NCBI GenBank assembly: GCA_023853785.1
Contig: JAJIRX010000601.1
Coordinates: forward strand, 124,001-188,000
DNA: 64,000 nucleotides
DNA from: Psilocybe azurescens
Lineage: Eukaryota; Basidiomycota; Agaricomycetes; Agaricales; Agrocybaceae
Direction: 5' to 3'
Shown here: piece after piece, positions 35,240 to 47,200 of the stretch
Layout: every line of letters starts with the position of its first letter
Position numbering within the stretch: position 1 is the first letter of the stretch
The notes under the pieces: model-generated
What the model saw: the letters and a program-made list of their open reading frames with translations, nothing else
The model's database searches: none
Told to the model about the DNA's origin: nothing
Position numbers and translations under genes: made by a program

Positions 35240-36987
35240 GGGCTTGTATGCCGGGTCCATCATAATACAACCCTCAATGAGAAATTTCAGCACCTCATTG
35301 ACCAGGATCCAAATCAACAATCTAACAAGTGAGCTCTAGATAAGCATGTTGCAACCTGATGGAACACCAACTTTGATTGTCTTGCAGCTCATTTGGATTT
35401 TAAAAGTATTGTTCAGTCCCTGACAGCAGTGTCTGAAAACAAGTTGAAGGCATATCATCTTTCTGAGAAGCAGTGGCAACTTGCAAGTGATGTCCAAGAG
35501 GTCCTGAAGGTATGTTATTTAATTTCACTGATTTTATATATTTATAATCATCTTGTTATATTTTTTATAGCTTTTCAAGGATGTTACACTTCTATTTTCT
35601 AAAGCTGAGGTTCCTCTTATTTTTGATGCTCTTTCTATGCTGTGTTGTGTGCATGTCAGCTTAGTTGCTGCTGTTGAGAACAAGCCCCAAAATATTCCAA
35701 CACCTGATTCTGACTTGATTCCAACTTTTCTGATCCTGGTTCACTGGTTCAGGAAACTCCTGCAGTTATTTGGATTGCTGCACATGCTGCTGTTCTACTT
35801 ATTGACAAATATATGGATCTGACTTTGGATTGTGAAATCTATATTATATCAATTGGTATGAGATCTTTTCTTCTTTCATCTACACACAGTTAATCAAATT
35901 ACAGTGATGTGCCCTGACCACAAGCTTATTTGGCTAAAAAATGAAAAGAAATTGATGCAAAAAGTTAAAGACCACCAAGAGACTAGCTTTAAATCAATAG
36001 CAAACAACATAGACTGTTGAGGAAGCTAATGTTTGTGCCCCAAAGCAAAGGAGAAACAAAGTAATTTTTATATATTTTTGTTAGGGATTGTCAAGGGTAA
36101 TCCATGGGTAAGTGAAGGGTTTATATAAATTATCGTGTAGAGCCAGTCAATGCAATCACAACAACAACAAAATTATCAAAATCGGTACAGAAATGACTGA
36201 GCTACACCTCCAGCAAGTTTAAGCCCAGAAGCTTGACTGCTGATGGCATGGCACCCGTTTTGTCATCACAGGTCATCCAAATTTGGAAATTGTCCATTTT
36301 TTGTGATGTCGGCCTGGAAATGGCCATGCCATGAGCTCAATTCTCAATCAATTCTCTCCAAACTTGGTACAGGTGTAGCTCAGTCATTTCTCAACCAATT
36401 TCCACAAAAAAAATTACAAAAATTTCTAAATATCAAGAACTACATGACTGTGAACCAAAAACCCAAGATTTTTCACGAGTTACCCATGACAATCCCTACC
36501 CATTATTAATTAATGCTCTATTAGGATGAGTTGACATGGGCTGCTCCAGAGAATCAAGGTACCCAAAGATCAAAACATTAAATCAATACCCCAAGGATCA
36601 TATTCAAACCTATCTTGAGGATGATCCAATTCCATCAAATGTAATTGAAGAAGCTGGTGGTTATATGAAGTATTGGTTTAATGCAAGCAAGAATCACCCA
36701 CTTCTTGCTAAAATGGGACAAGACTTCTGTTCTGCACCAGGTTTTTATTCAAACTTCTATTAGAGATATTAAACTGACCATTAAACAACAGCAACATCTG
36801 TGGATGCTGAAAGAGCATTTTCAACTGGCCATCATCAAATCAATCACATGCAACATAATATGAGCTCTTGAACATTCAAAGCTTGTATGGCATTAGGTTC
36901 ATGGGATAAGACCCCTATTTTTCCAAAGTTCTCACAAGTGATTGAATGGGTAAAGCTGAGGATGAGGTCAGAAGGTGAAGATTGAAA
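35240..36987 (+). pseudogene. hAT transposase remnant
   Basis: Pieces of the catalytic and insertion region are readable: HLDFKSIVQSL with a Trp-containing helix HLSEKQWQLASDVQEVLK (35390-35510), then after an intron FKDVTLLFSKAEVPLIFDAL, and VMCPDHKLIWLKN, which fits the helix before the last catalytic region. The C-terminal dimerisation domain is clear: YMKYWFNASKNHPLLAKMG, a 51-nt intron near 36741-36791, then ATSVDAERAFSTGHHQINH and a stop near 36987. Frames are broken several times and a MITE lies inside, so no active enzyme is made. Confidence 0.8.
36082..36498. mobile_element. Foldback MITE nested in the hAT element (417 bp)
   Basis: Ends are inverted repeats TAGGGATTGTCAAGGGTAA and the complement of TAGGGATTGTCATGGGTAA. 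An inner inverted pair, AAATGACTGAGCTACACCT, occurs forward near 36190 and reversed near 36376. The element could be flanked by a TA duplication (then starting GGGATTG), or TAGGG could be its true end as in the surrounding hAT element. It has no coding capacity. Confidence 0.75.
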
Positions 36988-37990
36988 ATAACTATCAGCA
37001 AGAATGTAAATTGAGCCTTGTCACTGTTATTGTGTAATTTTCACAATCATTTTGGCTTATATTTTGCTATATTTAAATTTTACTGCTTTCTATCTTTCCA
37101 ATGCACCCAAATATGAGCCAAACAAACAATAATTGGCTACAGGGAATGGAATTTAATCCATGTACTACTTTGCTAACATGTCAGCACTGCCACTCCCTTA
37201 AGGCATGGGTCTTAAATGGATTAATGTATCTGAACCATATCTGAACTGTATTTGGCAAATATCTGTGGTTCAGATACAGATACTACCCAGATAGATCTGA
37301 GTTAGTCCCTACCCTCAACAGTGTCCTTTGTGGCCAGAAGTGGTTCTCCTGACACTTCTGATGATAATCATTCCCCAGAACCTGAGGTGAGCCTTGTCTC
37401 TATGCCCCACCTTGTGTGGCAAGCAAATGTTGTTGGTGATGCCAACTTTCCCCTCCCTTTTGACTGTCTGCTTGACAATGGTGCTCATTTGGTTCTTATC
37501 AGACCTGAAACTGTTGTTGACCCTGCACTACCTATCCAAAACTCAAAGAACCTGTCTGCATAACTGTTGCAATGTAGTCCTCCTCAAAAGCTACACTGTT
37601 GTATAACTACATTTCCTTGTCCCTGTCCTCATTGAACAATGCCTGGTTGTCTAAACCTGTTAGAGCCCTTATTGTGCCTGGTTTATGCACAAACATTCTT
37701 TTGGGTCTTCCTTTCCTTTCTCACAATAAAATTGTTATTGATCATGATGTGCATACTGTTGTTGATAAATCCTGTGGGTTTGACTTGCTAAATGAGACTA
37801 GCCTGAAGCACCACACTTTCAAATTGTCCCTGAAGTCTTGTTGCAAACACTTAATTAATTGTCAAAAGGAATTGCTAATTGAATTAAAATGGAAGTGTGC
37901 AGAGCACCTTGTGCGTTTGACAGAGGATGATTGTTTTGAGAGTGTGTTGCCTATCAATGTCATTGGATTAATAAAAATACTATTGCGCAG

Positions 37991-38902
37991 TTGGCTTCTA
38001 AGGACAAATTGGTGGCCTTGGAAAATGATCTTAAGGTTGAATACAGGGAAATATTTGTCCCTATACCACACATTGATGAACTTCCCTGTGCTGATATGGC
38101 CACAATCAAGCTTAAGGATGTTTACAAGAGAATATTGCAATGGAAATATGATATGCATAGACAGTTTTGTGCAAACTTTGAAAAGCTTATTAATATGCAG
38201 TTGCAATCTGGCTTCATTCGCCCAATGGAAGCCCTGAATCTCTCCCCTTCATTTGTTATTCCTAAGCCTGACCCAAATGCAATGCCACATTGGGTGTGTG
38301 ACTACCATGAACTAAATGCAAACACTGTGACAGATAACTTTCCTATGCCAAGGGTTGATGATATCCTTGCAGATTGTGCAAAGGGTAAAATTAGGGCAAG
38401 TATCGACATGACTGATAGTTTCTTCCAAACATGGATGCATCCAGATGATATCCACAAAACTGCTGTTAGCACTCCATTTGGGAATTATGAATGGTGTGTC
38501 ATGCCTATGGGGTTTCAAAATTCTCCTGCCATTCATCAGTGTCAGGTTTCAAATGTGTTGCACACATATATCAGAAAGATATGCTATATATATCTTAATG
38601 ATATTATTATTTGGTCTCAAACAGTCAATGAGCACATCCAGAATGTCCACACAATAATGAATGCACTGTGGGCAGCCAAACTGTATGTGAATGAAAAGAA
38701 GACACATTTGTTCTGTTACAAAGTCAAGTTTTTGGGTCACCTTATTTCTCAACAGGGAATTGAAGCTAATGAAAAGAAGGTTAATCATATACTGGAGTGG
38801 CCTGTGCCACGCTCTGCTAAACAAGTATGTGGTTTTCTGGGTTTGGTGTGGTATCTTGCAGCATTCCTACCTAAACTCACAGTTCAGAGCAAGATTCTGG
38901 TA
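37991..38902 (+). pseudogene. Reverse transcriptase of the gypsy element, inactivated
   Basis: An open frame of about 300 codons carries the RT motifs: FVIPKPDPNAMPHWVCDYHE, SIDMTDSFFQTWMHPDD, TPFGNYEWCVMPMGFQNSP, then the catalytic box, which reads YLND instead of Y-x-DD, then KVKFLGHLIS and FLGLVWYLAAFLPKL. Loss of the first catalytic aspartate of the pair would abolish polymerase activity. The frame runs into the MITE at 38903. Confidence 0.85.
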
Positions 38903-39245
38903 GGCAATGGCATGGGTAAACCCGTGGGTATCGCGCCAGAAACCCGTACCCTACCCGTGGCGCAACCTACCCGCAACTCCACGGGTTTACCCGTCAAAGA
39001 GCCAAAATGTCCAAATCGGCCTAGAATTGAATGAGATATGGCTAATTTCGATGAATTTTGCGAAATCAGTCATATCTTCCTCAGTTTTGGCAAAATTCAT
39101 CGAAATTAACCATATCTCCTTTAATTATGGGCCGATTTGGACATTTTAGGCTCTTGACAAACCCGTGGGGTTACGGGTAAGGTTGCCCCACAGGTAGGGT
39201 ACGGATTTCTGGCGTGATATTTGCAGGTTTACCCGTGCCATTGCC
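38903..39245. mobile_element. Palindromic MITE with TA duplication (343 bp)
   Basis: The two halves are near-perfect inverted copies over roughly 170 bp, starting GGCAATGGCATGGGTAAAC and ending in the complement of GGCAATGGCACGGGTAAAC. TA flanks it on both sides (38901-38902 and 39246-39247), as expected for Tc1/mariner-type insertion. It retains CpG sites while the surrounding DNA has lost them, so it is probably a younger insertion. It sits exactly between the RT and integrase parts of the gypsy relic. Confidence 0.85.
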
Positions 39246-40245
39246 TATCCATGTATCACCCCCAAACTGACAGTGCAAGCAAACACTCAAATAAATCAAT
39301 AAATCAATTGCTACATTACCATGTCAAGTGCAACCAAAAGGGGTTGGGTTTGCACATTGCCCCAAATCAGGTTCCAGTGGATGAATATAGTTAACAAATC
39401 AACTAGATTCTCCCCTTTCCAGTTGAAAACAGGCAGATCACTGCATGTGCTGCCACTGCTCCTATCAGTGCCCACCCAACCTTCCAAAGATTATGTGTCT
39501 GCCTGCAAGGTTGTAGAACATATTGCTGTGGATGTCAGCCAAGCAAAGGATAATCTAATGGTGGCTAAAATTGCCCAATATTACTTTGCTCTTTGCTAAC
39601 ACGTGCAGGGCAGACAATCCTCACGTACAGGATGGGTGATAAGGTAATGGTAAATATGGTTAACAGGCAATGTGATTACAGGGTCACCAGCAAGAAGCAT
39701 GTCGCAAAATTCATGCCACATTTTGATGGGCCCTTTCTTGTATTAGATACACATAACATGGCCTCAACGGTGACCCTCAATGTGCCTAACATGCCAAACA
39801 CCTTTCCCACTTTTCACACATCTCTTATCAAATCTTGGGTTCCTAACAACAATGTGAAATTCCTGAAGAGGACTCTGGAATGACCCAGGCCAATCATGGT
39901 CAATGGCCATGACAAATTCATGGTTGACAAAATTGTAGACCACAAGAAGGTTGGCAAATCAATCTGTTGCTTCATACAATGGGCCAGCCATGGTTACAAA
40001 AATGAGCATTGGATCACAGGTGCCAAGCTGGACAACAACAAAGCTGTGGACATCTATTGGCAATCCCACACTCTTTAGGCTTTTATGTAGTCTTCATTTG
40101 GCTTTGCCTGCAGTAGCTTTCCCACTGGGTTTTGATGCACCTGTGCATGGATTTATGTTTAAATTCTAATATTTTTCTAATTTTTCTTTTTACTAATATT
40201 TTGCCTCTTCTTTCTGTTTTATTTTCTTTTTGTGGGCGGGGAGAG

Positions 40246-40465
40246 TGTAAGGACGCAGCTGGTCCTTCCATTGTTTGCACATGTTGATGTCCCCCATACA
40301 TATATAAGGGGACATCTCACTTAGGGTTCTTCTCTTCTTTCTCTTCCTTTCTCCTTCTGCTTGTTCATAGTACATGCTTCAATACACATCTTGTTTCTGT
40401 TGTGTTGTGTTGTGTGAGTTACCTCCTTTCATTGAGGCTCTGAGTGTTGCCCCTGTGGGTTCACA
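40246..40465 (+). repeat. Right long terminal repeat of the gypsy element (end uncertain)
   Basis: Starts TGTAAGGACGCAGCTGG directly after the polypurine tract. A TATATAAGG box at 40301 fits the LTR promoter. The end is placed at the CA of GGGTTCACA (40465) because LTRs end in CA; a longer LTR is possible since no left copy is available for comparison. Confidence 0.55.
40301..40307 (+). promoter_or_regulatory. TATA box in the gypsy LTR
   Basis: TATATAA, 55 bp into the LTR, is the likely core of the U3 promoter. Confidence 0.55.
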
Positions 40466-40499
40466 GCTGGGACTATTTAGAAGTAGTCTTAAATCTATT

Positions 40500-41900
40500 A
40501 GTTGTTAAAATTTGAACAACAAATTTAGATTGTAATGAAGTCTGTCTAAAAGCATACCCTTATCTGTCAACACAACCTGAGCAAAATGAATCACTCTGTA
40601 GTAATTTAAGGACACAATAGGATAAAAATTACAACTTGAGACTGAATGTAAGTAACTCCATGGAAATGATGTAACCCATTGAGAACATCCCTGTTGCTCC
40701 AAAAGGTACATATAGTATAGTGAATATCCAAATACCTAGGCTGAATCTGTTTCACAAGCACATTTCAAGAAGATAAGCAGCAAACAAAACTTTGGTCCCA
40801 GGCTGGTCTAGAATCTGAACCAAAAACCTGAAAAACACACAAAACTCATTGTTTGGACATAATTAAGTACCTCAGTACCCAGGCCCATTTATCCATAAGA
40901 GGCTAAGGAAGAACAAAAATATCAGAACAAAAACACACAAGTCGGTCATGATTGGCAATGTCATGATTTGGTCTGTTTTCAAGGATAGGTAGATATGGTA
41001 CCACCTACTGAGCATTCTGCCGCTTAGCACTCTAGTTTTCTGTTCATCTGCGGTATGCATGCCTTAAATGAGTAATTTTTTCAGCATACTTGTAAGTATA
41101 AAGGAGACTATGAGTGCCTGCACCATACTGCAGGATACAGAGCCTCCACCTAAAAAAGTGCTTTTTTATGACTGATGACATGGTTGAGGTGAAGTAAACA
41201 TATGCAAATGTTGTGCAAGGTGCAAGATCCAATCTCAAAAGTTACATGCAGATCTAAATCTGTTTGTAGAAGATCACCTTACTGAAAGGAAGGTCCTCTC
41301 AACCCATAGTTATGTATGATATTACAGCCCAGCAATAATCTGACTTGTTGTGTTAATAAAGTTATAAATATTTCTGTGTAGCAGGAGCCTTTGGTGCATC
41401 TTAGTTTCTTGTTCAGTTAGGCCTATGTGAATAAGCTAATATTGAGCAAGGATGTCAGTGTCTGGTTTGCAGAAGATATGCAAAACATCTTCATCATGCT
41501 GATGTCAGAAATAAAGTTGTAGATGAATAGTACAAGTGGCACATAGCCTCCTACAATAACACCATAACTTGAATGCCCAGAATCCATCTTGAGATCACGT
41601 AGCAGAGTGTACTTGGTGAAGATGAGAGCTTTTAATTTTAGATGATCGACAGCATGTTATTTGATTGATAATCTGGATTGAACAATTGACTTCCCTCATC
41701 TTCCTCTGCACTTTAACAACAAAAGATTGAAGCAACAGAAGGTAGAGTCTAGAGGAAGTGGGAGCTGCAGTGAATAGATAAACAGTGATATTACAAGATC
41801 AAAGATTTCACACCCACTAGCAGGTCCACAGACTCCATATATCTGGCCCACTAATAAGAATTTCATGATCAACTCAAGGTTGGGATGAACAGGCCTCATG
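40500..41900 (-). pseudogene. CpG-depleted copy of the segment at about 50.0-50.9 kb
   Basis: Phrases align in order with 50.0-50.9 kb: TGGCATGATTTGGTC / TGTCATGATTTGGTC, AAATTAAGTTGTAGATGGATAGTAC / the same words with AAATAAAG and GATGAATAG, and the CCGAGAATCCAC / CCCAGAATCCATC pair. Where they differ, this copy mostly has T or A where the other has C or G, chiefly at CpG. No intact frame survives. The minus-strand reading has hydrophobic segments, so the source may have been a membrane protein gene. Confidence 0.6.
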
Positions 41901-44900
41901 GGTTATCCATTATGAGTCCTACTATGGAGTAATAGACTCACTCCTTTAACCAGGGACCCAAATGGTGCTATCATTTTTGCTATCAGACAATGTGATTTTT
42001 AATCATGTGATATTTGTTCCTTGATTTGTGGCATGTTTACAGGCCCAAAGGTTTTTATTTTTAGTCATGTTTCCCATATGGTACTCATAGTCATCTTTGG
42101 CTGCTCAGTTATTTCTGGTTTTTTTTTGTGGCACAGGCCTATAACAATGCCTGTGGGAAATTTTCTTTCTTAACCTCTCTTTCCTTTCCACATCATCATT
42201 GCCTCCCCACTGCCCTTTGGGTACATTTGCTCGATGTTCTGCATGTGTTTCCTCTCAGTTGTGTTGTTAACTAGTCTTACATACTGTACATCTTCAGCTG
42301 TTCAGCTTTACTGTATGTAGTTTAGCAATGTTTTTGGTGTAACACTTATTGGTACTCTGTCATCTGATGATACCTTTGTGTGTAGTCCTTACATATATAA
42401 CTGACTTCTTTGTATATTGGTATTACCATTTTTCTGCTGTCGTTTACTGGAAATGTAACATTAGCAAGATTCATTACACCTTTGATGCTGTACATGCTTT
42501 GAGTGCTAAGTTCTATGTACTGTGTAATGTTACAGGTGAAATATGTGATGTTGATTGTAGTTGACATGTGTCACCTTTGTGGGCACTGTTCAACTGGTAA
42601 TGAACATGTATTCCATGCTGTGGTGTGCATTCTTCTCCTTGTTGAACACTCTCTTTCTTTTGATGACCATAAGCTTCTGCATCATCTTTGGTGAGCCTGC
42701 TTTCTGTTTCTGGTTGAGCTTGTTCTGATAGCAACACATTTTAGTTTCCATGCAATGCTGTGGGTGGAAGAACATCTACCATCTCTCCTATCAATGTTAA
42801 TGCTTTCAGCATGATGTTCATCAACACAGAATTGTTCTTGTGTTTATATGCTACAAAGGACATAGTGGCCCATACCATGTCTCCAGCCTCAAATGCTGCT
42901 GGTTCAATGTGGTTCACACTGTTGTGCAGTGAGCAACTTCTTTACAGTGTTTGATCTGATTCTCACCTTATCCTTCCTTGTTCATCAGCATCTTCTCATA
43001 GATAGTCTACCTTGTTATCCATGCTATGTATAAAGTTAGTGCTATGGATTCAGGTGAGAGTGCCACATGGATCAACTCCCATGTTGAATGGCATTCCTGG
43101 TTCCATAGGTGCATGTCATTGTTCCATGAAATACCAAGCACTGGCATCGATTACTTTATGTCCTTTGTACAATTCTGCTTGCCATGGGTTGACTTTCATG
43201 TTTTCCCCTTTGAGGTATGTGGTCATCAATGAGTGTACCTTCTCAACATTGCTTATGTTGTTATTGAATGATGACATGCTTAGTCCAGTTATTCTTACTG
43301 CTTGTTGAAGATATCTTGCTCTGTGTTTCAGTGTGCTTGTATTATGTGTTCTGTATGAATTTTTCTGTGAGTAGCTGTATTTCTCCTTGTGTTTATTATC
43401 ACTCCACACAATGCATATGGGTGGCAGGTTGCTGCAGCATATGATACTATGTATATGGAATGTCTCTTCCATCATATCATCTCCAGCCTTTCTTGTTACT
43501 CACCATGAATGTGGTTGCTTAATGAACACTACATTGTACTTTCCCTTCTATCAACAATGTCTTCAGCTACTGAATAACACTTTGTTTATATAGTAGTGTG
43601 GGCTTACATCAAATTCTGCTATTGCAGTCAATTCTTTCATGTTGTGTTGTGTCTACATGTGCCTGCTCTAATATGGCTTTGGCCTCTATCAAATTGTAGC
43701 TGGGATCCATGTACTGCAAATTTTGTCTCAATGCTTGTATTTTTTGGCATGTGTTGCTCAATTATATGGTATATTTGGCCTTATTTTTATTTTTGTTTAT
43801 ATTTTGTTATGTTTACCCTTTTCTTTAACAATGGTTCTTAGTATGCTCAATCTTTGTATTATGTCCTCAGTGCTTGACTGAATTCTTTGCATTGTGTAAT
43901 GTCTTGTACCTGTTTTTCTCTCTTTTTTCTCTATTTTCTTCGGACTTTGCTATACCATTTGGTTCAATAATCAATTAGGAATTTTGGCAGGTAAGCTGCA
44001 TCCATTCTCTTTCTGTGATGTTGGCATTCATTAGTTCCTATACATAATCACTGTCAGTGTTTAGTCAGATTTCAAGTCCTGTATGATCCTATGGACACAA
44101 TCTGTTACTTTAATGTATTATGTCTCTACTAGTGACACTTGGTTTCATTCATATTTCTGTTCTTTATTTTTATTTTTTCTGCTCTCTTGACATGAATAAT
44201 TAATTGCTCTATGCAGTACTTCATCCCACAGACAAAACAAAAATGTGATCAACCATTTTGTGCTTTTGGAATGCAATATTTTGCACTTGCTTATGTTAAA
44301 TTTTTCATTGTCATGTTTACACATGTATCTGATGAATGTTATCAATGTGGTATGTTGTGTTATTGATCTCAATTCCCACATCCCTAATAGTCTGCATTTG
44401 ACAATTGTATCTTTGCCCTAGTTTTTCTTTTTTCTTCAATATATCAAATACATATATTGGATGTTCCTTGGTGCAGTGTTTCTTTGCATTCTGTGGAGCA
44501 TTACAAGCATTACAACCCTTTCAATCATGTTCTGGTACTTAATGTGCCTTGCAATGATGACAACTTCATCTGCTATATAACACATTTCATATATTTATGC
44601 TTATCCAATGTTCTTTTGTGTTGGGCCATCTGCTCATTCTTTAGGTAAACTACACTCTGTTGCAGTCTCTTAGTTATTGCACTTTACTTGTACTCATCAT
44701 ACCCATTGAATTTTCAGGGAAGGTTCACTGTGTGCTACTCTGTGGACTCTGACAGACATTGATGCTAGCACCACCAGTTGTGTTTCGCTTTGTGCTATAC
44801 CTTTATTATTATTTTTCAACAAGCAAGGCTCATAGTGTAACCTAAAACCTATAAAAACCTTATGTATTTTCCATCATTGAACAGCACTCACCATGGTATC

Positions 44901-45140
44901 CACTTTGAATACACCTTTGAATTATCTCTGATTTTTATTTCCCATTACTCCCTCTGATTTATTATATCAATTGTTCAATATGGTTTCTATTGATCCCAGC
45001 TCTGTTCCCGCTTCTGGAGCACGCTGTGTTACACATATAGTTCCATGAAATGCTGCACCCATTGATCATGTATGCATTTTCTTTTGACCATATCTTTTGA
45101 TTTTTCAACTAATCTCTTGTTTTTTTTTTTCTTTTTCTGT
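41900..45140. other. T-rich transposon debris, unidentified
   Basis: Long stretch with almost no CpG and no intact coding frame. The minus strand has scattered coding-like segments (for example near 43116-43475), possibly an old retroelement in reverse orientation, but no diagnostic motif could be read. Normal host composition returns at about 45140. Confidence 0.45.
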
Positions 45141-45944
45141 CTTATTTCCGAAGGCCTAGGGTTGGATCCTCTGCTCATACATTTGTTTTGTCATGGCAAT
45201 GTTCTTGCAGTAGACAAGGATGTCGTCTATGAAGAAGATACACTTATGTACATGTCTTCTGACAACAAGACCGTTGACTGTTGTGGTGATTATGTCACCT
45301 CTTCAAATGTATTAGATAATATAATTTCGTGCACATTCTGGTGTAAAAAAGAAAAAGGGACTCGTAATGCTGGGAAAAGTCTCAGCCCTCAACATCAAGT
45401 TAGTGTATGTCCGATGAATTTGTCATCGAGGACAATAATAGTCAACATCTGACCGTTATTGGTCCCATGCTTAGAAACATTGGTAAAAACACATCTGTGT
45501 CACTGTGGCGAAGCTTTCACAGGTTGTAGTCTTCCAGCGCATTGAAATCGAATATGTTGCCCATTCTGTCGAGGTTGAATGCATCACCCCTGGTCACCCC
45601 TAACGAAAGATTCCAAATGATATTCAATTGATGAAGGCTAAATATGCAAATATGAATCAGCATGGTAGGCACGGGGATGAAAGCTGAGAATAGACCTTTT
45701 CGATGAGTGGTGTGTTGCAATAAGAGGGGCTTGTACCAAAAGTCCGTTTCTGAGCCTTTTCAACCTTCTCAAAATTTCGTGAGAATTGAATGAAGTAACA
45801 GTGCGGAACCGGTTGATGTTAAGTGGACTGAAGTAACAGACTAAGTTGCTTAAACAAGCTATTCTGCTCGATATTTGCTTCATTTCTAGTCACCTGTGTC
45901 GCTTGAATTACGATATATGCATGCCAGCCACTGACAGAGGACGG
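45141..45944. other. Right flank of the island, no supported gene
   Basis: Host-like composition resumes. A minus-strand frame (45517-45720) ends GVTRGDAFNLDRMGNIFDF after a hydrophobic stretch and could be the C-terminal tail of a membrane protein relic. No start or partner exon was found. Confidence 0.35.
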
Positions 45945-46138
45945 CGGGTGGGGATTGGGGTGGATCTGGAGCGAGTTACGGCAATTAATAGTGGCGGAGC
46001 TTAAAGTCAAAAACTTTCTAATCATTGCGGAACTCCCCACAACACAAGTTGCAATTCACCACTCAGCACAAAGGTTCGTCCTTGATTGCCTGACTTAACC
46101 TTTACCAAGCTAGTTTTGACCTGCATATTCAGTTCTCA

Positions 46139-46560
46139 ATGGGCTATCATTTTAAATCTTTCGTTAAGGGATATGCATTTGACAATGAGAAAATAGGTGC
46201 CGTTTTCGAGTTCGATCACTTGAAAGACCCATCCAAGGTTCTTAGAATCATCGATTATGCCCTCGAAAGAATTGTAAACAGTGAAGCGGATGTGGCTTTC
46301 ACCGTTGCTTATAGGCTTGGAGCCGAGGATGAAATGCTGTCCGTAATTGTCATTGACGATGATTTCGACGAGGAGAAATTAAAGAACAGCCCCATGAGGC
46401 CCCTTCATCCCGAACTTGACCAATACATGAACATTCTTACTGGGCCAGGCATCTGGATGAATCAGAACTACTATAATGGTGAGTGCTAAATTCTTGATTC
46501 TGTGCTGTCAACGCTGATCTCTTCCGCATTCCGTACATAGCTCATTACGCCCGGCGTTGA
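46139..46560 (+). CDS. Orphan 119-residue protein, copy 1 (intact)
   Basis: Exon 1 is 46139-46478 (MGYHFKSFVKGYAFDNEKIG..); a 62-nt intron (GTGAGT..CATAG) leads to a 20-nt second exon ending in a stop at 46558-46560, giving the C-terminus NYYNAHYARR. The protein is small, acidic and mixed alpha/beta in character, with an unusual acidic stretch VIVIDDDFDEEKLKNSPMRP. There is no signal peptide, membrane helix or domain I recognise. The second copy conserves the splice sites and the HYARR ending, which supports the gene model. Function unknown. Confidence 0.7.
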
Positions 46561-46739
46561 TTCAGCCTTTCGTCGTCGATTATTCTTTACCGCTTCATAT
46601 GGGATAGGAGAATTGGACAGACTTAATGGAGTCAAAATGTTATCTGCTTTGTAAATGCACACTTATGCTTGATACCATATTCGCAATGCGTCATCACCGT
46701 GATTCCCAGCCACTTATTCATGTGACGCTACACTAACTG

Positions 46740-47200
46740 TAGGGGGATTTTTGATGGTCGGCCCAATATCGGTCATAATACCGCACTTTCCCCAGAATAT
46801 CAGGTAGGCAATGAAACAATGGATAAATGTGTTGGCAGTAAGCCCAACTCCCACCTCAGTGACGACATACTGAGATTCGCTGCCCTCGTGGCTCACTCAG
46901 ATCCAATGTTCGAGCATATACCACACATATATTGTGCCACACCGATCTCGAGTACGACATTGACACTCTGGACTACTATGCCCAACGATGTTTATGGCAC
47001 CTGGAGATCGATCGCCCCAGCTTCATAATCGGCAGAACAGTGGGCGTCTGGCCCCTTATCATCCGTGATATCTCTCCAGAACTGCTGTATCACTTCCTCC
47101 AAATATCTTGCGAACGGAAGGACCATTGAACAACACATTCCATGCCGCATTTGTATCCACCGAACCTCAATATCACTCACTGTGCCACCTTCGTTCCTAT
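46740..47200 (+). pseudogene. Membrane-protein family remnant in unit 1
   Basis: A segment reading R-x-E-GPLNNTFHAAFVSTE (about 47108-47165) matches RPFNNTLHAAFVHTE of copy A domain 1. The upstream segment from 46755 aligns loosely with the IIVDNTDPE region. Between them are other short frames with no counterpart in copies A or C. No second domain, helix or tail is present. Confidence 0.6.

Larger units (their letters stand above)
33912..37311 (+). mobile_element. hAT-family DNA transposon, decayed, with nested MITE
   Basis: Terminal inverted repeats TAGGGACTAACACAGAT (33912-33928) and the complement of TAGGGACTAACTCAGAT (37295-37311) bound 3.4 kb. Subterminal CAGATA/TATCTG repeats occur on both sides, as in hAT elements. 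The interior encodes transposase pieces (see the separate entry). I could not find a matching 8-bp target duplication: the left flank is TTTTGTTT and the right flank CCCTCAAC. A 417-bp MITE interrupts it. The right end abuts the gypsy fragment directly. Confidence 0.68.
37315..40245 (+). mobile_element. Ty3/gypsy chromovirus fragment, 5'-truncated and internally deleted
   Basis: Order of domains along the plus strand: aspartic protease (FDCLLDNGAHLVLI; the catalytic D-T/S-G is DNG here, then LGLPFLSHNKIVIDHD), reverse transcriptase (37991-38900), a MITE, the integrase C-terminal part (YHPQTDSASKHSNKSI near 39250, then STRFSPFQLKTGRSLHV), its GPY/F-like region (KFMPHFDGPFLVLDTHN), and a chromodomain (VDKIVDHKKVGKSICCFIQW near 39920). 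Gag, RNase H, the integrase zinc and catalytic core and the left LTR are missing. Frames are broken at several points. A purine-rich tract (GGGCGGGGAGAG) leads into the right LTR. Confidence 0.85.
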
